Source: Nitrospiraceae bacterium UBA6905
Lineage (GTDB): Bacteria; Nitrospirota; Thermodesulfovibrionia; Thermodesulfovibrionales; UBA6898
Reading direction: 5' to 3'
DNA length: 13,386 nt
Assembly (NCBI GenBank): GCA_002451165.1
Contig: DKBH01000077.1
Coordinates: forward strand, 1 to 13,386
A program made the translations under genes and the position numbers. How positions within the stretch are numbered: the first letter of the stretch is position 1; each line of letters opens with the position of its first letter. The notes beneath the pieces are model-generated. The model worked only from the letters and a program-made list of their open reading frames with translations. It was not told where the DNA came from and did not search any database. Of this stretch, positions 7,626-13,386 are shown one piece after another.

Positions 7626-8513
7626 TTATGTTGTTCGTTCCTTACCTATCAGTACTGAGCAAGGTGCACGTCCAAGCACGCGGCGCGAGATGCTTCCCAG
7701 CATTCCTTTTACTCCTTTCAGTCCCCTGCTGCCGATAGCGATAAGGTCAGTCTTCGTTTCGTCCGCAGTCTTCAGTACCTCCATGGTCGGGTCTCCGCCT
7801 TTAATCAGTCCATGCACTAACGAGAATTTTCCGGCGACCTGCATCTTTGCACGTTCAATTATTTTTTCGGCATCCTCGTTTTCGGCAGTGCGTATTTTTG
7901 CCAGCTCCAGTTTCATAGCATCGTTAATCTCCATGGCATACCGGTCAGGGATATCTGCTACTGCGGACCATGCCATAGTCAGGATTGTAAGTTCAGATCC
8001 CGGGGGAAAGGGGAGCGAGGCAAGCACTGCCGCTACAGCCCCTGCAGATGCTGACCCATCAGTTGCGAAGAGCACCTTGAGGGGTCTGCCAGCTGCCTCT
8101 GAAAGAGGCTTCGTCACAAGGAGCGGTCGGTCCGTCAACGCGGCAACTGCACGGGTCACACTGCCCAGGAACAGGGACTCAATCCCTTTTACGCCGCGCG
8201 CACCCATTACAATAAGGTCAGCATTAATTTTGGTAGCCTTCAGCACAATCTCTTCCTCAGGCACTCCCTTACTTTCTTCTTGCACGATCGTTGCCTTCGA
8301 TGGTTTCAAGCATTCTGCGCAGGCAGTCAGGATCTTTGGAGAGATCTTCCCAATAGCCTGAAGTACCTGCTGCCGGAAATCGTCTTCATAGGGCACGCTA
8401 GAGACAACATGGAACACGTGAATGGCGTCTTGCTGGGTTAAATCAAAACGGGCAAGAAATGCGGCAGCCGCTTCAGAAAATGCTGAACCGTCTGTAGCGA
8501 GTAGGATATTCAT
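7626..8513 (-). CDS. Tandem-domain universal stress protein (UspA family)
   Basis: This 295-residue cytosolic protein contains two Usp domains in a row (about 1-136 and 145-290). Each starts with the nucleotide-pocket strand (LLATDGS at 4-10 and LFATDGS at 148-154) and ends with a glycine loop. The first loop has the standard ATP-binding spacing G-x2-G-x9-G-S (G104, G107, G117, S118). The second has only eight residues between the glycines (G261, G264, G273, S274), so its ATP binding may differ. Tandem Usps often act as stress-survival or regulatory proteins; the precise partner is unknown. The ATG at 8513 has a clear GGGAGG ribosome site. It lies 57 bases behind the AlkD-like gene on the same strand and converges on hsp20 across a shared stem-loop. 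Confidence 0.93.
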   Translation of the reverse strand: MNILLATDGSAFSEAAAAFLARFDLTQQDAIHVFHVVSSVPYEDDFRQQVLQAIGKISPKILTACAECLKPSKATIVQEESKGVPEEEIVLKATKINADLIVMGARGVKGIESLFLGSVTRAVAALTDRPLLVTKPLSEAAGRPLKVLFATDGSASAGAVAAVLASLPFPPGSELTILTMAWSAVADIPDRYAMEINDAMKLELAKIRTAENEDAEKIIERAKMQVAGKFSLVHGLIKGGDPTMEVLKTADETKTDLIAIGSRGLKGVKGMLGSISRRVLGRAPCSVLIGKERTT

Positions 8514-8570
8514 GGCAGCCTCCCAGAGATTTGTTCTTACCCCATCCTATCATAGAATGCGTGCTCACGA

Positions 8571-9305
8571 TCAGCGAACCATTGCTGACTTTCTGTTTCT
8601 TGTTTTTTTGTGCATCCAGTAGCGACGTTTTGACGCAGCGAAACGTTCTATTGCATATCTCAGCATGGTGCGGGGCATGGTGTCAGCATGGTCCTTCAGG
8701 AAGCGTTCCAGGGAAATCAAGTCTCTCTTGCCGACCTCGCGCAGCATCCACCCAACTGCCTTATGAATGAGGTCGTGTCGGTCATAAAGCAGGGACTCAG
8801 CGATCTGAAGCGTCTCCTTGAACCGGTTCTTTCTGATAAAGGCGAAGGTTGCAACGATGGAGATCCGCCGCTCCCAAAGATTTTCCGATGCAGCCAGCCG
8901 GTGAAGAACTGCGGCATCATTATCGTAAAGGTGGTCGCCCAGAATATATGGGGCTGAAAGATCGACGAGGTCCCAGTTGTTAATGCGTGTGGAGTTATCC
9001 AGATAAAAGGCTGCTAAGGTCTCTTTTCCCTGTTTATCGGTTTTCTGATATCGATCGACTAGAACGAGCAGGGCAACAAGCCTGTGTTCATGGATGTTGC
9101 TGCAAAGAAGGTGCCTGATATCCTTGAGTGAGAGCGAGGCGTATCTCTTTGCAATTCGTCTCAGCTGGGGCACGTTGATGCCGAAAAAGATATCTCCTTC
9201 CCCGTACTGACCCTTACCTATTTTAAAGAAGCTGGCGAGAATCTTTGCATTTTCAGGATTAGCGAGGCTCCTAAGGTCGGCTTTTAATTGCCGCAGCGAA
9301 TGCAT
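8571..9305 (-). CDS. AlkD-like DNA alkylation repair glycosylase (HEAT repeats)
   Basis: AlkD-family proteins excise positively charged alkylated bases such as 7-methylguanine and 3-methyladenine using a curved stack of HEAT-like helices. The 244-residue protein is close to family length. Residues that correspond in position to those described for Bacillus cereus AlkD are visible: INNWDLVD (W111, D115), LWERRISIV (R147) and HKAVGWMLREVGKRD (W186). FGINVPQLR, DLIHKAVGW and TMLRYAIE are also family-like blocks. The C-terminus is strongly basic (KRRYWMHKKTRNRK), probably contacting DNA. The start at 9305 lacks a good ribosome site but lies only 17 bases after the preceding 75-residue ORF, so translation may depend on coupling. 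The tandem Usp gene follows downstream. Confidence 0.9.
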   Translation of the reverse strand: MHSLRQLKADLRSLANPENAKILASFFKIGKGQYGEGDIFFGINVPQLRRIAKRYASLSLKDIRHLLCSNIHEHRLVALLVLVDRYQKTDKQGKETLAAFYLDNSTRINNWDLVDLSAPYILGDHLYDNDAAVLHRLAASENLWERRISIVATFAFIRKNRFKETLQIAESLLYDRHDLIHKAVGWMLREVGKRDLISLERFLKDHADTMPRTMLRYAIERFAASKRRYWMHKKTRNRKSAMVR

Positions 9306-9322
9306 GCCGAGGGGAGCGAGAA

Positions 9323-9550
9323 TCAGGGAAGATCTCTGTGGAGTTCTGTACCGAACTTGGCATTCAGGTCTCGGACTGCTAGAATGAACTTTTTCTTACC
9401 CTCGTGCGTCCCAAGATCAATGCCCTGCGCAATCATATCTTCCTTTAAGGCATCGAGAGCCTTAAGATACGCCTCATCAGGCGCAAGATAATCATCTATC
9501 AGTTTTGCCTTTTCTTTTGCATCCTTTACCTGTATCTTTATGCCTGACAT
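9323..9550 (-). CDS. Small unknown protein upstream of the AlkD-like gene
   Basis: A 75-residue soluble, charged protein that I do not recognise. It has no cysteines, membrane segment or signal peptide. The N-terminal half (KIQVKDAKEKAKLIDDYL) and the middle (LKALDALKEDMIAQG) look helical. It is probably real because it has an AGGAGG ribosome site four bases before the ATG, a sensible amino-acid composition, and sits 17 bases before the AlkD-like gene on the same strand, which suggests one transcript. Confidence 0.6.
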   Translation of the reverse strand: MSGIKIQVKDAKEKAKLIDDYLAPDEAYLKALDALKEDMIAQGIDLGTHEGKKKFILAVRDLNAKFGTELHRDLP

Positions 9551-9568
9551 TAATCCTCCTCGTTGTTC

Positions 9569-9788
9569 TTATTTTCTGATATCCAGTGCAACATTTGCAA
9601 GTACGCCGCTTTCAGCTGATAGGCTTTTCGCTCTATAGCGCACATAATTAAAAGTGTGTTTCCCTTCCGGCACGCTCTCCCTAAATCTCATCCCGTTTCT
9701 GCGTCTGAACAAAGCAGTTGAGTGCTCTCTCGATCTGCATGTCCACTCGCGGCGCAACGAAATGTCCAAGAACATAAAAGTCAGGCAT
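9569..9788 (-). pseudogene. Small ORF region, possibly frame-disrupted
   Basis: An ATG at 9788, preceded by AAGGAG, opens a 35-codon frame beginning MPDFYVLGHFVAPRVD and ending at a TAG at 9681-9683. An overlapping second frame (ATG at 9775, 68 codons, ending 9569) is Arg-rich at first, then becomes protein-like in its last 40 residues (RFRESVPEGKHTFNYVRY onward to VLANVALDIRK). The plausible N-terminus in one frame and plausible C-terminus in the next suggest one small gene broken by a single-base shift near 9690, but two independent small ORFs or no gene are also possible. No family was recognised. It lies 18 bases before the 75-residue ORF, on the same strand. Confidence 0.35.
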
Positions 9789-10260
9789 GGATTGATATCT
9801 CCTTGTCAAGACTCTGCAGTTTTCTCTTTTTCTTCAGCGCCCTGATGATCGCCTAACTTGTCTTCCCGTTGAGGATCACTTTGTACAGCTCGAGCCCTGA
9901 CAAAAATTCTATGCCGCAGCAATGATTCTTCATTTTTTAACCATGAAGAAAGTTTTCGGGCACTTGATCCCCCTATTGATGACGCAAGCAACTGGCTCGC
10001 GTAACGTCACATGCTACTCGAAAAGCCCGCAAGTTGTGGGCAGGAGTGACTTTTCCCAACCGCCCTTACTGTCTATCCCTGCAGATGGCTGCTACCTTCT
10101 TCTTACATCGTACGTACGGGAGTGGTGACCATGCGTCAGCCAGTGGCACGGGACATAAAGATCTGTTAAAGACTATCCTTACCGTAAGACGGCCGAAGGA
10201 TCATATTTCAGTATGGCGTAATTTTTTTGCTTCGATCCTTTGGAACTATTTATAATAACG
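9789..10260. other. Intergenic stretch without a convincing gene
   Basis: No open frame here has a protein-like composition together with a ribosome site. Short inverted repeats occur, for example GCCCGC / GTGGGC around 10027-10043 (one G-T pair) and TGACG / CGTCA near 9980-10010, and AAGGATC / GATCCTT bracket about 45 bases near 10196-10242. I could not assign them to a known RNA family or riboswitch. Confidence 0.5.
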
Positions 10261-10410
10261 GCCAGAAAACCCCATGGCTTTTAAGCCTGGGGATGAATGG
10301 CCGCCCGGAGCAACGCGGAGGCTGTTCATCACTTGTCTGACGTGGCCATGGGTCAAGTCGGACATGTGGAGACCTGAAACCCCGGACTTCAGTCCGGGGA
10401 GTGGGTTCAT
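10261..10410 (-). mobile_element. Paired-hairpin element resembling an IS200/IS605 end or TnpB guide RNA
   Basis: Two GC-rich hairpins bracket about 130 bases. The first (10270-10292) pairs CCCCA and GGCTT with AAGCC and TGGGG around a TT loop, with one bulged T. The second (10380-10399) pairs CCCCGGACT with AGTCCGGGG. On the minus strand the order is hairpin, structured middle, ATTCATCCCC, hairpin, then TTTTCTGG, a pattern I associate with the right ends and guide-RNA regions of IS200/IS605-type tnpB elements. Subterminal hairpins are what TnpA transposases recognise. No tnpA or tnpB reading frame is next to it in either orientation, so it would be a solo remnant or a MITE-like derivative. 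Boundaries are approximate and the family call rests on pattern memory. Confidence 0.45.
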
Positions 10411-10483
10411 TTTCTAAAAGAATTCCAAAGGGGTAAATATCATGCCATTGTTGGGTTGTTCCCAGCTTTATGCAGTATTGCGC

Positions 10484-10489
10484 TATAAT
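10484..10489 (+). promoter_or_regulatory. Perfect -10 hexamer (TATAAT) upstream of the ferritin-like gene
   Basis: TATAAT occurs at 10484-10489, 263 bases before the ferritin-like ATG and just before a short open frame. No matching -35 box lies at 16-18 bases, so if it is a promoter it probably needs an activator or is weak. Confidence 0.25.
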
Positions 10490-10584
10490 GGAAAGTAAGA
10501 TGGAGAGCAGGAGGAAAAAAGGGGAGGCCGAGCATTCGTGAGTTCGTCGCCAATCCTTCCGGACCGCCGTCATACGGGAAGAAG

Positions 10585-10755
10585 ATGGTGCTTCTCCTCG
10601 GGAACAATGCAATAAAGATTAGAACCGGGAATACTGCTGCGGCCATCGGGGAGCACTGGGATGCGGACAGCCGGAGGACTCGCAGACTGGCGGATAAACA
10701 CCCCCATGAATCTGGCGTTAGGAGCCTGGAGACTTCCAAGGAGGATATGGTATGA
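10585..10755 (+). CDS. Possible short leader ORF coupled to the ferritin-like gene
   Basis: A frame open from 10489 to the TGA at 10753-10755 contains an ATG at 10585 and would give 56 residues beginning MVLLLGNNAIKIRTGN and ending in a charged, Arg- and Glu-rich tail. Its stop overlaps the next gene's start as ATGA, a typical coupling arrangement. The stretch before the ATG (SIREFVANPSGPPSYGKK) also looks protein-like but has no start codon, so this may be the tail of a decayed gene. I recognise no family, there is no clear ribosome site, and the frame could be fortuitous. Confidence 0.25.
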   Translation: MVLLLGNNAIKIRTGNTAAAIGEHWDADSRRTRRLADKHPHESGVRSLETSKEDMV

Positions 10756-11240
10756 ATACATTAGAGATAGCTGCGAAGATGGAGAAGGAGGCAGTTGCGT
10801 TTTACCAGCAGTGTGCCGAGAGGACCACGAATCCCATCGGCAAGAAGATGTTTCTGAGCATCGTCGAAGACGAGCAGTACCATTTTGAATGCGCTATCAG
10901 TATGAACGAGAGTGCCCGGAAGTTTACCCCTTCGGCTACGACTCCGCTCGAAGACATGAAGAAGATTTTTGACGAGCATAAGCAGGAAATGTTAGCCGAG
11001 GTGCCTTCAACAGCCGATGAACTTGATGCTCTGAAGATTGCAATGAAGATGGAGGAGGAGGCTATCGCCTTCTATAAAAAGGCTGCTACTCTTGCGGCGA
11101 ACGATGAGGAAAAACATTTCTTTGACTGCGTGATCAAGGACGAGGAAGAACACTTTCATATATTTCAGAATACCTATTCCTTTCTTGAAGACTCTGGCAA
11201 TTGGTTCATGTGGGAAGAGAAGGGAATCGTTGAAGGATAG
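10752..11240 (+). CDS. Rubrerythrin-like ferritin-family protein, two repeats
   Basis: This 162-residue four-helix protein probably binds a di-iron centre and handles peroxide or iron. It consists of two homologous halves offset by exactly 90 residues without gaps: KMEKEAVAFY (9-18) matches KMEEEAIAFY (99-108), and DEQYHF (40-45) matches DEEEHF (130-135). Each half supplies the ferritin-like ligands E-x6-Y (E11/Y18 and E101/Y108) and E-x2-H (E41/H44 and E131/H134). No rubredoxin CxxC domain is present, so it belongs with the short erythrin-like proteins rather than full rubrerythrin. The C-terminus (NWFMWEEKGIVEG) is also typical of that group. GGAGG lies a few bases before the ATG. Expected to be cytosolic and protective under oxidative stress; the actual substrate is not shown by the sequence. 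Confidence 0.88.
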   Translation: MNTLEIAAKMEKEAVAFYQQCAERTTNPIGKKMFLSIVEDEQYHFECAISMNESARKFTPSATTPLEDMKKIFDEHKQEMLAEVPSTADELDALKIAMKMEEEAIAFYKKAATLAANDEEKHFFDCVIKDEEEHFHIFQNTYSFLEDSGNWFMWEEKGIVEG

Positions 11241-11260
11241 GTGCCGCACCAAGTTTTTTT
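11240..11260 (+). terminator. Weak terminator-like hairpin with T run after the ferritin-like gene
   Basis: GGTG and CACC (11240-11250) enclose a three-base loop and are followed, after AAG, by seven consecutive T residues (11254-11260). The four-bp stem is short for an intrinsic terminator, so the call is tentative. Confidence 0.3.
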
Positions 11261-11380
11261 GTATCTGCATTAAATTGGTTCTCGATTGGGAGAGGTAATA
11301 GGGAAATAGTGTACATGCTGTCATTAGATCATGATGCTGTTGAGTGCATATAGCGAGGTTCTGCTGCTATCCTTTCTGAC

Positions 11381-11826
11381 ATGAAGAGCCATGATGGCCA
11401 TCGTGTAATCCATGCTCAGTCCGCAGTAATGAAGCAATCCGAAAGCGGCCGCATCCTTCTTAGGGATGATGAACAGATGGTGAGCGAGGTTACCGCTGAG
11501 ATGCTTCGTTTTCTGGGCTATGAATGGACCGGCGCTTGTGATGGTGCCGAGGCTATGAGCTCTATTAACAGGTAAGGCTCCCGTCAGTTCGCTATGATAC
11601 CGTGATCGTCGACCGCACTATGGTTGGTGGTATGGGGAAAGTAATGTTATGCATCGGCTTACGGCAGTCGAACCCACGGTCAGGGCGACCGTGATAAACG
11701 TTCATTCGCGTGATTCCCGTCCTCTAACACTTCCGTGACTAAGGAAGCAGCGAATGCGTTGCTAAGTCCTATCGCTACAAGGAACTGGTAGCCCTCCAGC
11801 ACAGGCCGCTTGTCAAGAAACGCTGA
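11381..11826 (+). pseudogene. Decayed response-regulator receiver domain (hybrid-kinase type)
   Basis: Pieces of one receiver domain appear in order but in different frames. The N-terminal piece (frame starting 11381, stop at 11573) has RILLRDDEQMVSEV and MLRFLGYEW followed by CDGAEAM. The phospho-acceptor piece reads YDTVIVDRTMVGGMG with the aspartate codon at 11611-11613, in another frame. A third frame around 11655-11720 gives VEPTVRATVINVHSRD, and the last piece (11752-11826) gives ECVAKSYRYKEL and ends in VKKR and TGA. These align in order with the receiver found at the C-terminus of many PAS-type hybrid histidine kinases (DDE, DLT-PGGMGG, DP-VKAIVSSGYS, VAKPYR-EEL). At least three frameshifts and internal stops make it non-functional. 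No kinase part was found upstream. Confidence 0.7.
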
Positions 11827-11924
11827 ACGCTGTAGGGAGTTAGCTTCCACCTGAATCCTTATGGGGCAGCGTATGTGGCTGATACTTCTGTTTGGTCATG
11901 AGCCTCAATAAATAATCTGCTTGC

Positions 11925-12386
11925 TCAGAAGTTTACGGGCTCCGGTTCTTTTTTCACCATGAGGATCGAACATGGCATGGCACGAAATATCTCGTCATTG
12001 CTTCGTCCAAAAAGGAAATGTTCGAGCCTGCCTTCTTCGTGTGCAAGCATGATCATGAGATCGATATGTTCGTCTTTTACCGTCTGCAGAATTTCCCGCG
12101 TCGGCTCTCCTTGCTTTATCAGCTGTGTCACACGTACACCCTTCTCTTTTTCCAGGCGAATAAGCTCTGTCAGTTCTTCCTTTGTTTTCTGGAGGACCCT
12201 TTGATATTCTTCTGCAAGAGATGGTATGGGCAGATTCCATCCCTGAATGCTGAAGGGGTTATGAACCACATGGATGACAAATAACTCGGCCTTGTAACAC
12301 CCTGCCAGAAACATTCCGTAGTGTAAAGCTTTCCTGCAGTATTTCGTATCTCTGCTCACCACAAGGATTCGTTTCACATCATTCAT
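11925..12386 (-). CDS. Single-domain universal stress protein with altered nucleotide loop
   Basis: A 153-residue Usp-fold protein: RILVVSRDTKYCRKAL starts the first strand and helix, HVVHNPF follows the second strand, KQGEPTREIL (91-100) and IDLMIMLAHEEG (108-119) match later family blocks, and PCSILMVKK closes the fold. The acidic residue normally found in the V-D-x-S opening is serine (S11), and the G-x2-G-x9-G-S/T loop reads AHEEGRLEHFLFGRS (115-129), with the first two glycines lost. It therefore probably belongs to the Usp members that do not bind ATP. AAGGAGG lies six bases before the ATG. It sits 114 bases behind ftsH on the same strand and may share its transcript. Its downstream neighbour is the decayed receiver gene on the other strand. 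Confidence 0.85.
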   Translation of the reverse strand: MNDVKRILVVSRDTKYCRKALHYGMFLAGCYKAELFVIHVVHNPFSIQGWNLPIPSLAEEYQRVLQKTKEELTELIRLEKEKGVRVTQLIKQGEPTREILQTVKDEHIDLMIMLAHEEGRLEHFLFGRSNDEIFRAMPCSILMVKKEPEPVNF

Positions 12387-12500
12387 TGCTTGCCTCCTTG
12401 ATGCCTGTGGATATAAACCTGTATTTCACTTTGTAGTTATGCTATCCTTTGCACCTACCCATGCCCCGGCGTCAGCAAAATCTCTCCATATCCCCGGCCG

Positions 12501-13386
12501 CTATGCCATCTCTTTTTCTTTTAGGATAAGCTCCACATCTGGTCGTTCAAGCATTTCTTCTCTGATCAGAGCCTCTGCAAGGGCATCCAGAAGTTCCCGT
12601 TTTTTCTGTAGGAGTTCGGTTGCCCGGGATTCAGCCTCGATGATCATTTTCTGTATTTCCTGATCCATAAGCCAGGCCATCTCTTCGCTGTAGCGTTTTG
12701 GAAGGGAAAGCTCCCTACCCAGAAAGGGGTGTTCCTCTCCCCTCCCGAGATTAAGAGGGCCGACCTTGTCGCTCATACCCCATTGTGCAACCATTTTTTC
12801 CGCGAGGGAAGTGGCCTCCTTCAGGTCGTTCTGCGCTCCGCTGCTGATATCGCCAAATACGAGTTTTTCAGCTACTCGCCCGGCCAGTGCCACGCTCAAG
12901 CGGTTCATCAGATAGGATCGCGGGTAGTAATGCCGGTCTTCTGCCGGGAGGAGTTGGGTAACGCCCATTGCCATGCCCCGAGGGATTATACTCACTTTGT
13001 AAATAGGGTCAGTACCGGGAAGGCCCCAGGCAACGAGGGTATGGCCTGCCTCGTGGTAAGCCGTGATCTTCTTCTCCGCATCGCTTATGGTCATCTCTTT
13101 GACCGCACCCATCAGGATGATGTCCTTAGCCTCGTCAAAATCCTTCATATCTATCCTGTCCTTGTTTCTCCTCATTGCGACGAGCGCAGCTTCGTTAGCA
13201 AGGTTTTCGAGATCAGCGCCGGTCATACCCGGCGTGCCCCGCGCAAGGACTTCGAAGTCAACATTGTCTGCCAACACCTTGCCCCGTGCATGAATTTCGA
13301 GAATGGCCTTCCGCTCTTTCCATCCAGGCCGGTCGATCACGATATGCCGGTCAAACCGTCCGGGCCGCAGCAGCGCCGGATCCAGC
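12501..13386 (-). CDS. ftsH: FtsH, membrane AAA+ zinc metalloprotease (5' end outside window)
   Basis: FtsH degrades damaged membrane proteins and some unstable cytosolic regulators. The window holds about 294 C-terminal codons; the frame stays open to the edge, and the GTG near 13340 is only an internal valine codon (HIVIDRPGW). The visible part begins at LDPALLRPGRFDR, the second region of homology with the arginine fingers (about 13347-13367), followed by the AAA lid (LARGTPGMTGADLENLANEAAL), then the M41 protease domain with the zinc motif HEAGH (13041-13055), the SSGAQNDL segment carrying the third ligand, and QWGMSDKVGPLNLG. The end is a Glu/Lys-rich helix. Walker motifs and the N-terminal membrane helices would lie beyond the edge. 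It adds a protease to the chaperone genes of the window, but it is about 5 kb from the heat-shock operon and on the other strand, so shared control is not shown. Confidence 0.96.
   Translation of the reverse strand, partial: LDPALLRPGRFDRHIVIDRPGWKERKAILEIHARGKVLADNVDFEVLARGTPGMTGADLENLANEAALVAMRRNKDRIDMKDFDEAKDIILMGAVKEMTISDAEKKITAYHEAGHTLVAWGLPGTDPIYKVSIIPRGMAMGVTQLLPAEDRHYYPRSYLMNRLSVALAGRVAEKLVFGDISSGAQNDLKEATSLAEKMVAQWGMSDKVGPLNLGRGEEHPFLGRELSLPKRYSEEMAWLMDQEIQKMIIEAESRATELLQKKRELLDALAEALIREEMLERPDVELILKEKEMA

Noticed and set aside
9123..9129. Perfect HAIR half-site CTTGAGT
   Set aside because: It lies inside the AlkD-like coding region and no ACTCAAG-like arm follows at seven bases.
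9975..10030. Cyclic-di-GMP (GEMM) riboswitch suggested by ACGCAAGC near an HD-GYP-bearing region
   Set aside because: The conserved aptamer pattern (GCAAA core, tetraloop and GCCG receptor) could not be completed, and no downstream gene fits.
10250..10612. Minus-strand open frame of 120 codons across the paired-hairpin element
   Set aside because: It runs through both hairpins, has low-complexity composition and shows no TnpB or TnpA motif.
1..13386. CRISPR array, tRNA or rRNA genes
   Set aside because: No regularly spaced direct repeats, no GTTCGANTCC-type T arm with acceptor stem, and no rRNA signature stretches were seen on either strand.

Overview
The window looks like chromosomal DNA of a free-living, probably anaerobic or microaerophilic bacterium of the Nitrospirota or Desulfobacterota type. 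This is inferred from gene content: a GAF/HD-GYP signalling protein, a MerR-type HspR regulator in a non-actinobacterial setting, tandem universal stress proteins, a two-domain ferritin-like protein and a hybrid-kinase receiver remnant. No marker gene fixes the taxonomy. The theme is protein quality control and stress.

Left part (1-2890): a membrane-anchored GAF plus HD-GYP-like protein with several altered active-site motifs, the tRNA pseudouridine synthase TruA, and a small HD-domain hydrolase on the opposite strand whose 3' end overlaps truA.

Centre (2900-7620): a compact heat-shock operon, dnaJ-hspR-clpB, followed by an hsp20 gene. dnaJ and hspR overlap by ATGA and clpB follows within 10 bases. 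A strong sigma70-type promoter precedes dnaJ. Lying over its -35 box is an inverted repeat that matches the HspR operator (HAIR) at 11 of 14 positions with the exact 7-base spacer, which suggests autoregulation by the HspR encoded in the operon. A 14-bp stem-loop ends this block and separates it from the convergent next genes. No dnaK or grpE is present.

Right of that (7626-9790, minus strand): a run reading small ORF(s), a 75-residue unknown, an AlkD-like DNA alkylation repair glycosylase, then a tandem universal stress protein.

The stretch 9790-10750 is mostly non-coding. It holds a roughly 150-base segment bounded by two GC-rich hairpins that resembles an IS200/IS605-type end or TnpB guide-RNA remnant without a transposase. 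It also holds a short open frame coupled by ATGA to an internally duplicated rubrerythrin-like ferritin gene (10752-11240). From 11381 to 11826 there is a frame-disrupted receiver-domain pseudogene. The window closes on the minus strand with a single-domain universal stress protein with a degenerate nucleotide loop, downstream of the C-terminal two thirds or so of the AAA+ metalloprotease FtsH, which is cut by the window edge.

Together the genes describe holding (Hsp20), disaggregation (ClpB, DnaJ), proteolysis (FtsH), iron/peroxide handling (ferritin-like), DNA repair (AlkD) and stress signalling (Usp, HD-GYP). I see no clearly new defence or mobile system. The best leads are the HspR operator logic of a DnaK-less cassette, the paired-hairpin element and the altered HD-GYP protein.
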